11,344 nt of DNA from positions 1 through 11,344 of the forward strand of contig CAYTYX010000013.1 in the NCBI GenBank assembly GCA_964442325.1. Reading direction: 5' to 3'. The notes beneath the pieces were generated by a model. The model worked only from the letters and a program-made list of their open reading frames with translations, was not told the DNA's origin and did not search any database. Position 1 is the first letter of the stretch. Every line of letters begins with the position of its first letter. This stretch comes from CAYTYX01 sp964442325. Lineage in GTDB: Bacteria; Patescibacteriota; Saccharimonadia; Saccharimonadales; UBA10212. Below, piece by piece: positions 1 through 6,259 of this stretch. Position numbers and translations under genes: made by a program.

Positions 1-1080
1 ATCTACCCTATAAAATTTCTGGAATAAATGCGGAATGTCTTCGGTCGGAATACCACTGCCACTATCACTCACTTGGATTTGGACAACCGATTTGTCGCCA
101 GTCAGACGGATGGTAACGTTGCCGGCCGAGGTGTATTTAACGGCGTTATCGAGTAGATTTTGTAAAACTTCCTTAAGTCGGGCTGGGTCTAACTTGACAT
201 AAAATAGCGGCTTAACCACCTTCCCATTTTCCGATGTCTCACCACTAGCCAAGAAGTGTAAGCCGAGCCCTTTTTTATCTGCGGCTGGCTTAGTCTCTTC
301 TACTGCCGTGGCGATAATCGCCCCAACCTCGACTACTTCTGGATGGCTGGCTAAACGGCTGTCCTCTGCTCTAGTGGTAGTTAATAAGTCTTGGAATAAT
401 TGGCCCAGGTGCTGGGTGGCGGCGTGGGCCTTTTCAAGATAAGTGCGGGTGCTGGTGTCAATTTTGCCAGTCTTAGTGTTAAGGGCGAGGGAAAGATAGC
501 CCTCAATGGACGCCAGTGGTGTGCGCATCTCGTGGCTGGCGGTGCTTATAAATTCGGTTCGCTCACTCTCCTCGGCCCTTTCTCGAGAGATATCACGCAG
601 TACGCCGACTGCCCCGCCCTGCGCCGGTGAAACTACTAGCGAAATCGGTATCTGTTTACCATCTTGACTTACTAGCGATCCAGCGCTATCCCTAATAACC
701 TTATTGGTAGCCAACACCTTATAAAATGGGTGGCTGGCAGCCGTGTATGCTTGCCCGCGGCTATCTACCAGCGGTAAGACAACCTGGAAGTCCAGGCCGA
801 TAATTTCGCTGATCTCACGGCCTGTAATTTGGGCGGCAGCTGGGTTTATAGCTTGAATAGCACCGCTAGAGTCTACCATTACTACCCCGTCATCAATCGC
901 GTTAAGTATAAACCCCGGGTCTAGCTGGCCATTACTTATGGGTGTTGCCCTGGGCCCTGTCGGTGTGTCGCTGCTCGAGTGCTTGCCGTTATGGTGGCCA
1001 TTTAAATAAGCTGCAACTAAAAGAGCAGCAAAAACTAAACCGCCACCGCTCGCTAATCCGATAACTTCAATATTCGTCAT
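1..1080 (-). CDS. PAS-domain sensor histidine kinase (C-terminus cut by window edge)
   Basis: This is the membrane sensor of a two-component system, expected to autophosphorylate and pass phosphate to a response regulator outside the window. The frame stays open for 360 codons from the ATG at 1080 to base 1. Order: one membrane segment (residues about 5-26), a short Ser-rich linker, a PAS-like domain (about 53-165), the H-box FISTASHEMRTPL with H183, the N-box LLDNAVKY with N312, the G1 box DSGSGIP with D339, and the F-box LFQKFYR at the edge. Only the last part of the ATPase (G2 box) is missing, so the full protein should be about 400 residues. There is no extracellular sensor domain, so the signal is probably read by the PAS domain or the membrane. 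It has its own promoter and a GGTGGA ribosome site (1081-1086). Very sure of the family; the signal is unknown. Confidence 0.95.
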   Translation of the reverse strand, partial: MTNIEVIGLASGGGLVFAALLVAAYLNGHHNGKHSSSDTPTGPRATPISNGQLDPGFILNAIDDGVVMVDSSGAIQAINPAAAQITGREISEIIGLDFQVVLPLVDSRGQAYTAASHPFYKVLATNKVIRDSAGSLVSQDGKQIPISLVVSPAQGGAVGVLRDISRERAEESERTEFISTASHEMRTPLASIEGYLSLALNTKTGKIDTSTRTYLEKAHAATQHLGQLFQDLLTTTRAEDSRLASHPEVVEVGAIIATAVEETKPAADKKGLGLHFLASGETSENGKVVKPLFYVKLDPARLKEVLQNLLDNAVKYTSAGNVTIRLTGDKSVVQIQVSDSGSGIPTEDIPHLFQKFYRVD

Positions 1081-1099
1081 TCCACCCTAGTACCAATGG

Positions 1100-1142
1100 C
1101 CTTATTATCTGCTGCTCAACTGATTTTTTCAACCAGATAAGG
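1100..1142. repeat. Imperfect inverted repeat bracketing the kinase promoter
   Basis: On the plus strand CCTTATTATCTG (1100-1111) faces CAGATAAGG (1134-1142). The arms match over 9 bases, with a 3-base bulge in the left arm. One arm contains the -10 box and the other abuts the -35 box, so it could be an operator for a dimeric regulator, perhaps the cognate response regulator. No T-tract follows on the minus strand, so it is not a normal terminator. Operator function is inference only. Confidence 0.35.
1104..1132 (-). promoter_or_regulatory. Near-consensus vegetative promoter of the histidine kinase gene
   Basis: On the minus strand, TTGAAA (1132-1127), a 17-base spacer and GATAAT (1109-1104) give 5/6 matches at both boxes. 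The start would fall near 1097, leaving a leader of about 17 bases with a GGTGGA ribosome site before the ATG at 1080. The kinase is therefore probably expressed independently of the membrane protein gene upstream. Confidence 0.6.
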
Positions 1143-1147
1143 AGTTA

Positions 1148-2173
1148 CTATTTTGCTCTCAAAGCTTTCCAGCGCCGGCCGAGCGGTGGCCAGAAATTAG
1201 CAACAACCGCGATTACTAAAGTAATCACGGCAATAACCAGCACTAGGTGTTTAAGCCCGCTAGTTATAAGGCCGATAGCCGACTGAACCGCTGCCTGTTC
1301 TTGCGGATCCAGGTTAGTAAATGTTGCCCGGCTTAGGCCACTTAGTGCACCGCCGATTAGACCCATACCAAGTGCTGTGGCTAGACTAAGGTTACGAATA
1401 GCTTTGCGGCGGTGGTTGGCTACCAGGACCATCAGTGCAATGGCTAAGGCGGCGCCGGCCATGTAGGCGCGCATAACATCAACTATGGCCCGATAGGCAT
1501 TGCGCAGGTTATTCAGCTGGTCTGGTTTGAGTTTGATTACCCCGGCGTCGCTATTTAGGGTATCGGCCTTAACAAGGCTGCCCAACTGGGTTTTATGCAG
1601 CATTGCTACCAAGCTGTTTAGTTCAGGCTGGACATTAATTGAGGCAGATGTCGAGGTGTCTTTGGCCGCGGCCAAGGCCTGAGAGTGAGCACTAGAGATG
1701 GTTCGTGTCCATAGCGAGGCAAAACTCGGCGAGCTGATCACCTGGCTAATAGCCGCTTCAATCTTGGGCTTGAGCAGTTTTTTAGCCTGGGTCGGCGTTT
1801 GGTTGCGGACTTGGGTTGGTGTCAGGAACTGTTTTTCTAAATCCAGCGTCGTGGTGTTATCTAAAATTTGCTGACTTAGTTTCTGGCTGGCATAAGCCTG
1901 CAGGGCCGATGAGTTAGGTAGTGATTTTAGAGTATTTATAAACCGCGGTGTACTAGTTAGTGTCTGGCTAAACCAAGCGCTGAGCACAGTTAGAATAATC
2001 AGCCCGAAGGCGGCAAAACCCAGCGAGCCAGCTAGAAGTTTGCGCCACAGCGGTCCACCACTTTCATTTGGCTTTAAGTCAACGGAGGTTTCGGTTGGCG
2101 ACTCTGAAGTCTTTATTGACGGTGCTTTTGGCAATGCAGTTTTATTTTTAGAAATATTGGTTTTTGGTTTCAT
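1148..2173 (-). CDS. Unrecognised four-TM membrane protein with large outer domain
   Basis: I do not recognise a named family. From the ATG at 2173 the protein has 341 residues. It has a Ser/Thr/Lys/Pro-rich cytosolic tail (1-44), a membrane segment (about 46-69), a soluble and probably extracytoplasmic region of about 165 residues rich in Ser, Thr, Gln and Leu, then three membrane segments (about 234-253, 262-282, 306-327) and a short basic tail. The soluble part contains several predicted amphipathic helices and no cysteine. A GTG three bases upstream (2176) is an alternative start. A TGC-TTTAAT extended -10 ends six bases before the ATG, which suggests a leaderless transcript. The histidine kinase follows 67 bases downstream on the same strand, so a link to signalling is possible but unproven. 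Confidence 0.85.
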   Translation of the reverse strand: MKPKTNISKNKTALPKAPSIKTSESPTETSVDLKPNESGGPLWRKLLAGSLGFAAFGLIILTVLSAWFSQTLTSTPRFINTLKSLPNSSALQAYASQKLSQQILDNTTTLDLEKQFLTPTQVRNQTPTQAKKLLKPKIEAAISQVISSPSFASLWTRTISSAHSQALAAAKDTSTSASINVQPELNSLVAMLHKTQLGSLVKADTLNSDAGVIKLKPDQLNNLRNAYRAIVDVMRAYMAGAALAIALMVLVANHRRKAIRNLSLATALGMGLIGGALSGLSRATFTNLDPQEQAAVQSAIGLITSGLKHLVLVIAVITLVIAVVANFWPPLGRRWKALRAK

Positions 2174-2179
2174 CACCCT

Positions 2180-2188
2180 ATTAAAGCA
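2180..2188 (-). promoter_or_regulatory. Extended -10 promoter just before the four-TM protein ATG
   Basis: The minus strand reads TGC followed by TTTAAT (2188-2180), an extended -10 element, with six bases to the ATG at 2173. Initiation would fall at or next to the start codon. No good -35 box is visible, which extended -10 promoters tolerate. Confidence 0.4.
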
Positions 2189-2199
2189 TAAACGGATTT

Positions 2200-2211
2200 A
2201 AAACATAAAAC
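2200..2211 (-). terminator. T-rich tract directly after tRNA-Glu
   Basis: Immediately after the encoded CCA the minus strand reads G-TTTTATGTTTT. The stable T and acceptor stems followed by this interrupted U-tract could act as an intrinsic terminator. It is weaker than the tract behind tRNA-Leu because the run is broken. Confidence 0.3.
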
Positions 2212-2286
2212 TGGTGATCCCAGGGAGAGTCGAACTCCCGTTGCCAGGATGAGAACCTGGTGTCCTAACCACTAGACGATGGGACC
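2212..2286 (-). tRNA. tRNA-Glu (anticodon CTC), CCA encoded
   Basis: The minus strand folds into a 75-base cloverleaf: acceptor GGTCCCA/TGGGATC (7 pairs, one G-U), D stem GTCT/GGAC, anticodon stem CCAGG/CCTGG with loop TTCTCAT (anticodon CTC, reads GAG), T stem GGGAG/CTCCC with loop TTCGACT, discriminator A and a genome-encoded CCA. It lies between the DUF3048 gene and the four-TM gene on the same strand, one gene away from gltX, whose product would charge it. It has its own promoter and a T-rich stretch directly after the CCA. Confidence 0.97.
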
Positions 2287-2300
2287 ATCGAGTGGTTTCT

Positions 2301-2329
2301 ATTCTAGCAAAACAGAGGTAGATTGTCTA
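2301..2329 (-). promoter_or_regulatory. Promoter of tRNA-Glu, overlapping the DUF3048 stop codon
   Basis: The minus strand shows TAGACA (2329-2324), exactly 17 bases, then TAGAAT (2306-2301), 5/6 matches at both boxes, with TGC before the -10 (extended -10). The start would lie about 7 bases before the mature tRNA 5' end (2286). The -35 box contains the TAG stop (2329-2327) of the DUF3048 gene, so coding and promoter sequence overlap. Confidence 0.7.
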
Positions 2330-3472
2330 TTTGGTGCTGTGGGTGATGTCTGAGCCAGACGTAACAGCCGTTACCCAAGTCTGGCCGGGATCAAGAGCTA
2401 TTGATTGACCATTTGCGTCGACAAACGACAGCTGGTCACTTATGCCCTTTTTTATCCAGGTGCCTCGGGTGAGACGACCGTCTTGGAATATATCTACAAG
2501 TCCCCTGCCGATAATTGAATAGTCGGAATAATAAGCTCCGGAAGCATCCAGCGCCCCGGCTTTTAATGGAACTGCCATGGCAATAACAACTTTAGGATGA
2601 ATCTGGGTACGTTTGCCGGTGGCACTAACTTCCATGTGTGGAGCGCCACCCTCGCTTCGATAGTAACTATTAGTCTTTTGGTTGTAGGTGTAGCTGACGT
2701 CGTAATCGAAGCCAGACAACGTCAGATGAATAGTCTTAACGGTTGGTGTAGCCGACGGGGCCTCAGCTTTACGCGGCCAAGGTGTAAAATTGCTAGTTTT
2801 ATAACCCTTTGATTTATTTAGCGCGTCCAGTTTTGCGAAGCTGGTGTAGACGTTATGGGGTGCAAAGCGGCTATTGATTCGCCAGTAGTTATTAGCGTTA
2901 AAGAATTCGTCTAAGTCACGCATACCACCCCTGACCTGCCTCAGGGCGTCCGGGCTGCCACCAACATGCGCTACCGAAGCTTGAAATGGTGCTACCCAGT
3001 CTAAATAATATGGCCGGACACTGCGGACCGGACCTATGTAGCTGGGCCGAGCTTCCTGGAAGAGCGCCACGAAGCGAGTTATGCCACCCTCGGCGACAGC
3101 CTCAAAGACGGTGCCGGCGCTGTCCAACCCCGATTGCGGGCGGGCGTCGGTGCTATTTTCTATCATGACCGCAGTCACTGGCCGGGCGGCTAGCGCCGGA
3201 GTAACCTGGACTCCCGTTAATGGCGAAGCTACGGTTGTGGGAGCCTGGCCGATATTTTGGCTGGCAACTCCGCCGCTATTATTTGAACTTCTAAAAAACG
3301 CAAAATAAACCACAACTCCGACTAGTAATAAAATAATCAAGCCGGTAATAAACTTTTGTCGTCGACCCCACGTTTTGAACGCCCACAGGTGCTGCCAGAG
3401 CCATCTAAAAAAAGACGGCCTATCAAGTAATATAGGCTCGATTTGATTTGGATCTGGCTGCTGGGGTTCCAT
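2327..3472 (-). CDS. DUF3048 (YerB-like) membrane-anchored protein
   Basis: A YerB-like protein of 381 residues from the ATG at 3472. It has a short cytosolic tail with aromatic and basic residues, one membrane segment (about 41-60), a Ser/Asn/Thr linker, then the DUF3048 N-terminal domain (about 86-223). The family blocks visible are SPLTG, RPVTAVMIEN, ARPQSGL, EGGITRFVALF, IGPVRSVRPYYLDW, HVGGSP and APHNVYTS. A C-terminal beta-rich domain follows (about 248-373), with the late block GLVDIFQDGRLTRGTWIKKG. The family is extracytoplasmic in monoderm bacteria and is poorly understood; no enzymatic role can be claimed from sequence. Here it is anchored by a transmembrane helix, with no lipobox cysteine. 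An alternative GTG start lies six bases upstream (3478). It is separated from gltX by a small terminator and a strong extended -10 promoter. Confidence 0.93.
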   Translation of the reverse strand: MEPQQPDPNQIEPILLDRPSFFRWLWQHLWAFKTWGRRQKFITGLIILLLVGVVVYFAFFRSSNNSGGVASQNIGQAPTTVASPLTGVQVTPALAARPVTAVMIENSTDARPQSGLDSAGTVFEAVAEGGITRFVALFQEARPSYIGPVRSVRPYYLDWVAPFQASVAHVGGSPDALRQVRGGMRDLDEFFNANNYWRINSRFAPHNVYTSFAKLDALNKSKGYKTSNFTPWPRKAEAPSATPTVKTIHLTLSGFDYDVSYTYNQKTNSYYRSEGGAPHMEVSATGKRTQIHPKVVIAMAVPLKAGALDASGAYYSDYSIIGRGLVDIFQDGRLTRGTWIKKGISDQLSFVDANGQSIALDPGQTWVTAVTSGSDITHSTK

Positions 3473-3480
3473 GCCCACCC

Positions 3481-3489
3481 ATTATACCA
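3481..3489 (-). promoter_or_regulatory. Extended -10 promoter of the DUF3048 gene (predicts leaderless mRNA)
   Basis: The minus strand reads TGG-TATAAT (3489-3481), a perfect extended -10, with only eight bases to the ATG at 3472. Transcription should start within one or two bases of the start codon, so no Shine-Dalgarno site can lie on the mRNA. No -35 match is visible, as is usual for extended -10 promoters. Confidence 0.6.
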
Positions 3490-3514
3490 AAAAGCTAATG
3501 TCTGGATTTAGCCT
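3489..3514 (-). terminator. Small intrinsic terminator at the gltX stop codon
   Basis: On the minus strand GCTAA (3512-3508), a 9-base loop, TTAGC (3498-3494) and TTTTT (3493-3489) form a stem and U-tract. A G-U and an A-T pair can extend it to 7 pairs. The TAA stop of gltX is part of the stem. It is short and AT-rich, so termination may be partial. Confidence 0.45.
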
Positions 3515-4935
3515 AGGGATGAAATAGAGTTCTTTATGCGCTGCAGGGCCCTGTCCTTGCCGAGCACCTGGAGAGTGCTTGCCAGTTCTGGGCTGGACGG
3601 CGCCCAAGTGGTAGCAACACGTATTAGGCTAAAAAGAATGCCGGGCGTCTGCCCTGTTGTTTCAAGCAGGCCGTTTAATTTTGATTGTAGATCATCGCCC
3701 GAGAAGTCACTCTTTTCTAATATCTCAAGACTGCTCTCGAGTAGTTTTTTTTGCTCGCCGCGGCCGATTTTAGACAGCTGCTTATTACCGTCAATTAGCT
3801 TTAGGTCAACCGGCAGATCCTCAAAGAAAAAGTCTGTAAGGCTTGGGATTTCGCCCAGGTACTTAAGGCGTTCTTGGATTAACGACAGGATAGCTTTTTT
3901 ATATTCATCGCTCTGCCCCTTTGCAGTTTCAGGCCAGAAGTCGGCCGAGAGTTCGTAGAGTTTACCGATTGGCAGCTCACGAATGTAGTGGCCGTTCATC
4001 CAAAGTAGTCGTTGCTCGTCAAAGCGGGCACTCCTTTTTTGGACGTGATCTAGCTCAAATTTACTAATTAACTCTTCGCGGCTAAAGATTTCCTGCTCGG
4101 TCCCGTCGTTCCACCCGGTGGTGGCTAGGCAGTTCATTAAGGCTTCCGGTAAGATCCCCATATCTCGATAATCAAGTAGCTGCTTAGCCCCCTCGCGCTT
4201 ACTTAGTTTGCGAGTACCTTCGCTGCTCAAGACAAGCGGTACGGTCGCAAAACTTGGCTGCTCAAGCCCCAATGCGTCGTATAAGTTCAGGAAGTTTGGC
4301 ATCGACGAGATAAATTCTTGGCTGCGCACCACATGCGTGATAGCCATAAGATGATCGTCGATTATGTGAGCAAAATTGTAAGTTGGGAAGCCGTCGGACT
4401 TAATGAGAATGAAGTCGTCAATTACTTCAGCGCTAGCTGATAGCTCACCCATCACTTCATCGTGCCACGAATAAGCCCTGGGCTCTGATTTAAATCGAAG
4501 TGGCACCGACCCATCCCACGGAGTCGGTTCTGCCGGGCGATGATTACGATAGAGATACGGCTTTTTAGACTTTTGGGCCTGCTGGCGAAAATCTTCAATC
4601 TGCTCTTTGGTATATGGGTCGGCATAGGCTCGCCCCTTCTCAATCAACTTCTGTCCCCATTGCTTATAGATATCTAAACGTTCAGTCTGAACATAGGGTC
4701 CGTGGTCCCCACCCTTGTCTGGCCCCTCGTCCCAATCAATCCCTAAGTAGTTGAGGGATTCAAGTATATTATCAACCGCGCCGCTAACCTCTCGCGCCTG
4801 ATCGGTATCTTCGATTCGAAGTAAAAACTGCCCACCGGCGTGGCGGGCGGTCAGCCACGAGAATAAAGCAGTCCGGACGGTACCTGCATGCAAGGCACCA
4901 GTCGGACTAGGTGCAAACCGTGTTCTAACTTCCAT
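3508..4935 (-). CDS. gltX: Glutamyl-tRNA synthetase
   Basis: This class I synthetase activates glutamate with ATP and loads it on tRNA-Glu. From the ATG at 4935 it has 475 residues, normal for bacterial GluRS. The HIGH signature is FAPSPTGALHAG (about residues 7-18), followed by RIEDTDQAR (40-48) for glutamate and ATP binding. The KMSKS signature is KLSKR (243-247). The C-terminal third is helical and matches the anticodon-binding part. The cysteines of the zinc site found in some GluRS are missing (the region reads RAYADPYTKEQIE). The usual VxRGE(D/E)H block is altered to VVRSQEF. A TTG at 4938 is an alternative start. TACAAT ends seven bases before the ATG. tRNA-Glu(CTC) lies one gene downstream. 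The enzyme may also load tRNA-Gln for an amidotransferase route, but nothing here decides that. Confidence 0.97.
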   Translation of the reverse strand: MEVRTRFAPSPTGALHAGTVRTALFSWLTARHAGGQFLLRIEDTDQAREVSGAVDNILESLNYLGIDWDEGPDKGGDHGPYVQTERLDIYKQWGQKLIEKGRAYADPYTKEQIEDFRQQAQKSKKPYLYRNHRPAEPTPWDGSVPLRFKSEPRAYSWHDEVMGELSASAEVIDDFILIKSDGFPTYNFAHIIDDHLMAITHVVRSQEFISSMPNFLNLYDALGLEQPSFATVPLVLSSEGTRKLSKREGAKQLLDYRDMGILPEALMNCLATTGWNDGTEQEIFSREELISKFELDHVQKRSARFDEQRLLWMNGHYIRELPIGKLYELSADFWPETAKGQSDEYKKAILSLIQERLKYLGEIPSLTDFFFEDLPVDLKLIDGNKQLSKIGRGEQKKLLESSLEILEKSDFSGDDLQSKLNGLLETTGQTPGILFSLIRVATTWAPSSPELASTLQVLGKDRALQRIKNSISSLG

Positions 4936-4942
4936 CAACCTA

Positions 4943-4948
4943 ATTGTA
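4943..4948 (-). promoter_or_regulatory. -10 box just before gltX
   Basis: TACAAT on the minus strand (4948-4943, 5/6 match) lies seven bases before the ATG at 4935. Initiation would fall at the start codon. No recognisable -35 is present at 16-19 bases, so support comes mainly from the repeated spacing seen at other genes in this window. Confidence 0.35.
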
Positions 4949-4949
4949 A

Positions 4950-4967
4950 GCTAACTAACTCTTTAGC
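4950..4967 (-). repeat. GCTAA-N8-TTAGC inverted repeat upstream of gltX
   Basis: GCTAA (4967-4963), 8 bases, TTAGC (4954-4950) on the minus strand. The same five-base arms occur with a 9-base loop in the terminator after gltX (3494-3512), again directly before a -10 box. Only TT follows here, so it would be a poor terminator. It may be a shared motif or chance. Confidence 0.3.
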
Positions 4968-4968
4968 G

Positions 4969-6084
4969 CTATAAACTTTGCGCGATTCGGATTAGCTGGT
5001 CGCTGCCCAGCCCCGCACCATTAGCGATCGTGTACCAGACACCATTATTTACCCATGTGGCATTCAGGTTGCTACTACCTGTCGGGCTGTAAGTATAAAC
5101 GGTAACGCCACCATACTGGGAGGTCTGATATAGCTTGCTCTGTGTGGCCACAAAACCAGTCCGTAAGGATTCACCGTTTAGACCCGATGCTTGCTGGCCC
5201 AGTGTTAAATCGCCGGTTGGCGAGTTAAAGCGCAGTGACACAAAACCAGCTTTATAATCGGTTGATGCCAATTTGAAGCCTGCTGGCAAAAAACCGGGTG
5301 CACGGGCGTTAACACCCGATCGCATCGAAGCAACTTTGGCCGCCACGGCCGGCACACGCATATAAGCCAAAGATAGACTTGCTGCCGCCACCAATACAAC
5401 AGCGGCGCTCAGTAGCAGCTTGCCGCGTCGACCCCATCGATTCCAGAAACTCCGATTTAGTTGAGCCTGGAGCGTACGCTTGTGGGCATCAGCCTGAGTG
5501 AGTGCCCGATCGAGCATGTCTTCAAGTTTCTGGTGGGATACAGCCGAAGATAGGCCTGGCATTGGCCGGGCCAAGGCCAAAGCTGTGGTGGAAGCGGAAG
5601 CACTGGCGGCAGCGCCACTGGCTGGCCGGGCCACAGCACTTACCTTCGCGGAAATTCTAGCGATCATAGGCGGAGTTGTCGGACTTGAGGTAGTTCTTGG
5701 CAGGGGCGCGTTAGAGCGTCCAAAGCGGTTTACTTTACTATGTAGCACAACCTCCTTTGCCCGGTTTAAGCGAGCGGCGGTGGGGCGCATAGTAAAATCC
5801 CCAACCGGTTTTAGTGGCTTGGGAACTTTGAAGCGTCTTTTTAAATCGGCTTTAATAGCGGGCGTCTGCTTTGGTCTTGCGACGGCTTGTCGCATTAGAG
5901 TAAAGGAGTGGCTGGCTTGTTGGTGGATGGCTTGAGCGGCTTGCCGCGGAGTGGTGATTGCTTGGTCTGGCCGGCCAAATATTACACCGTCCATCACTAC
6001 ACCCTTTACCTTCGGCAGATTCAGGCGTTTTTTGGCCCGACTTACCCCGATGACGGATTTATTGGCAGCTGCTGAGCTACTCAC
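4969..6084 (-). CDS. Single-pass membrane protein with DUF4367-like outer domain and very basic cytosolic tail
   Basis: A 371-residue protein of unknown role. The cytosolic part (1-221) is low in complexity and strongly basic: about 39 Lys/Arg against 9 Asp/Glu, with Pro, Ala and Ser runs. It includes a likely helix or coiled coil (about 184-212). A membrane helix follows (222-242), then an outer domain of about 110 residues ending GVTVYTYSPTG, TWVNNGVWYTIANG and LIRIAQSL. That pattern resembles DUF4367/RseB-like C-terminal domains; the match is by eye and tentative. The start is GTG at 6084. In-frame sequence upstream has no ATG before a TAA, so GTG is the best start. It overlaps (GTGA) the stop of a 10-residue mini-ORF that begins just after a promoter, which suggests coupled translation or, less likely, a frameshift in the assembly. 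Confidence 0.85.
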   Translation of the reverse strand: MSSSAAANKSVIGVSRAKKRLNLPKVKGVVMDGVIFGRPDQAITTPRQAAQAIHQQASHSFTLMRQAVARPKQTPAIKADLKRRFKVPKPLKPVGDFTMRPTAARLNRAKEVVLHSKVNRFGRSNAPLPRTTSSPTTPPMIARISAKVSAVARPASGAAASASASTTALALARPMPGLSSAVSHQKLEDMLDRALTQADAHKRTLQAQLNRSFWNRWGRRGKLLLSAAVVLVAAASLSLAYMRVPAVAAKVASMRSGVNARAPGFLPAGFKLASTDYKAGFVSLRFNSPTGDLTLGQQASGLNGESLRTGFVATQSKLYQTSQYGGVTVYTYSPTGSSNLNATWVNNGVWYTIANGAGLGSDQLIRIAQSL

Positions 6085-6113
6085 CTGGCGGATTCTGCCC
6101 CCACAATTTGCAT
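6081..6113 (-). CDS. Candidate 10-residue leader mini-ORF coupled to the downstream gene
   Basis: ATG at 6113 to TGA at 6081 encodes MQIVGAESAR. The ATG sits seven bases after a TAATAT -10 box, the spacing seen at other genes here, so it would be the first start codon on the mRNA. Its TGA overlaps the GTG start of the 371-residue protein as GTGA. Another ATG lies three codons upstream in the same frame (6122), but it overlaps the -10 box. No coding proof exists beyond position; chance is possible for so short a frame. Confidence 0.35.
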   Translation of the reverse strand: MQIVGAESAR

Positions 6114-6120
6114 AAACTCC

Positions 6121-6149
6121 ATATTACACCCCGGCCTGGTCGCGTGCAA
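6121..6149 (-). promoter_or_regulatory. Promoter of the 371-residue membrane protein gene
   Basis: The minus strand reads TTGCAC (6149-6144), exactly 17 bases, then TAATAT (6126-6121). The -35 keeps TTG, the -10 matches 4/6 with the key A and final T. The start would be at about 6113-6114, on the mini-ORF ATG. Confidence 0.45.
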
Positions 6150-6171
6150 GACCGGCTGGAGCCGGCACTTG
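6147..6171. repeat. GC-rich hairpin in the divergent spacer
   Basis: CAAG (6147-6150) and CCGGC (6152-6156) pair with GCCGG (6161-6165) and CTTG (6168-6171), with a TGGA loop and a small internal loop. A competing hairpin can form upstream between CTGGTC and GACCGG. It overlaps the -35 region of the minus-strand promoter and the front of the possible plus-strand promoter. It may be a regulatory structure or part of a leader; the role is unknown. Confidence 0.35.
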
Positions 6172-6197
6172 AGGAGCGCAGAGGTTTATGCCACAAT
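6169..6197 (+). promoter_or_regulatory. Possible promoter of the PEGA-domain gene
   Basis: TTGAGG (6169-6174), 17 bases, CACAAT (6192-6197): 4/6 matches at each box. It would give a leader of about 55 bases. An inverted repeat (6180-6187 with 6217-6224) encloses the -10. No better pair was found before the ATG at 6260, but the support is modest. Confidence 0.3.
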
Positions 6198-6224
6198 GCC
6201 TAGTGCGGGTGTGATCAAACCTCT
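6180..6224. repeat. Perfect 8-base inverted repeat before the PEGA-domain gene
   Basis: AGAGGTTT (6180-6187) and AAACCTCT (6217-6224) are perfect inverted copies separated by 29 bases, with an inner CACA/TGTG pair (6192-6195, 6210-6213). As DNA it could be an operator around a promoter; as RNA it would form a leader stem. There is no U-tract directly after it on either strand, so it is not a standard terminator. Confidence 0.35.
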
Positions 6225-6259
6225 CTTTAAATAAAACCAATAACTTTTTTTGTTGAACA

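Noticed and set aside
400..630. 76-codon open frame on the plus strand
   Set aside because: It is antisense to the H-box region of the histidine kinase, which is clearly coding.
1100..1142. Terminator between the four-TM gene and the kinase gene
   Set aside because: The T/A run lies in the loop, not after the stem, on the minus strand, and the region reads better as a promoter.
3536..3958. 140-codon open frame on the plus strand
   Set aside because: It lies wholly opposite gltX, whose product is certain. Its translation is Ser/Arg-rich and resembles no family, so it is a shadow.
4936..4938. TTG at 4938 (gltX), GTG at 3478 (DUF3048) and GTG at 2176 (four-TM) as starts
   Set aside because: Each is followed one or two codons later by an ATG that fits the -10 spacing better. 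They remain possible alternatives.
5498..5935. 145-codon open frame on the plus strand
   Set aside because: It is antisense to the Ala/Pro/Arg-rich tail of the 371-residue protein. Low-complexity GC-rich codons readily give such mirror frames.
6124..6259. Known structured RNA (SRP RNA, tmRNA, riboswitch) in the divergent spacer
   Set aside because: Hairpins are present, but I see none of the conserved sequence motifs of those RNAs.
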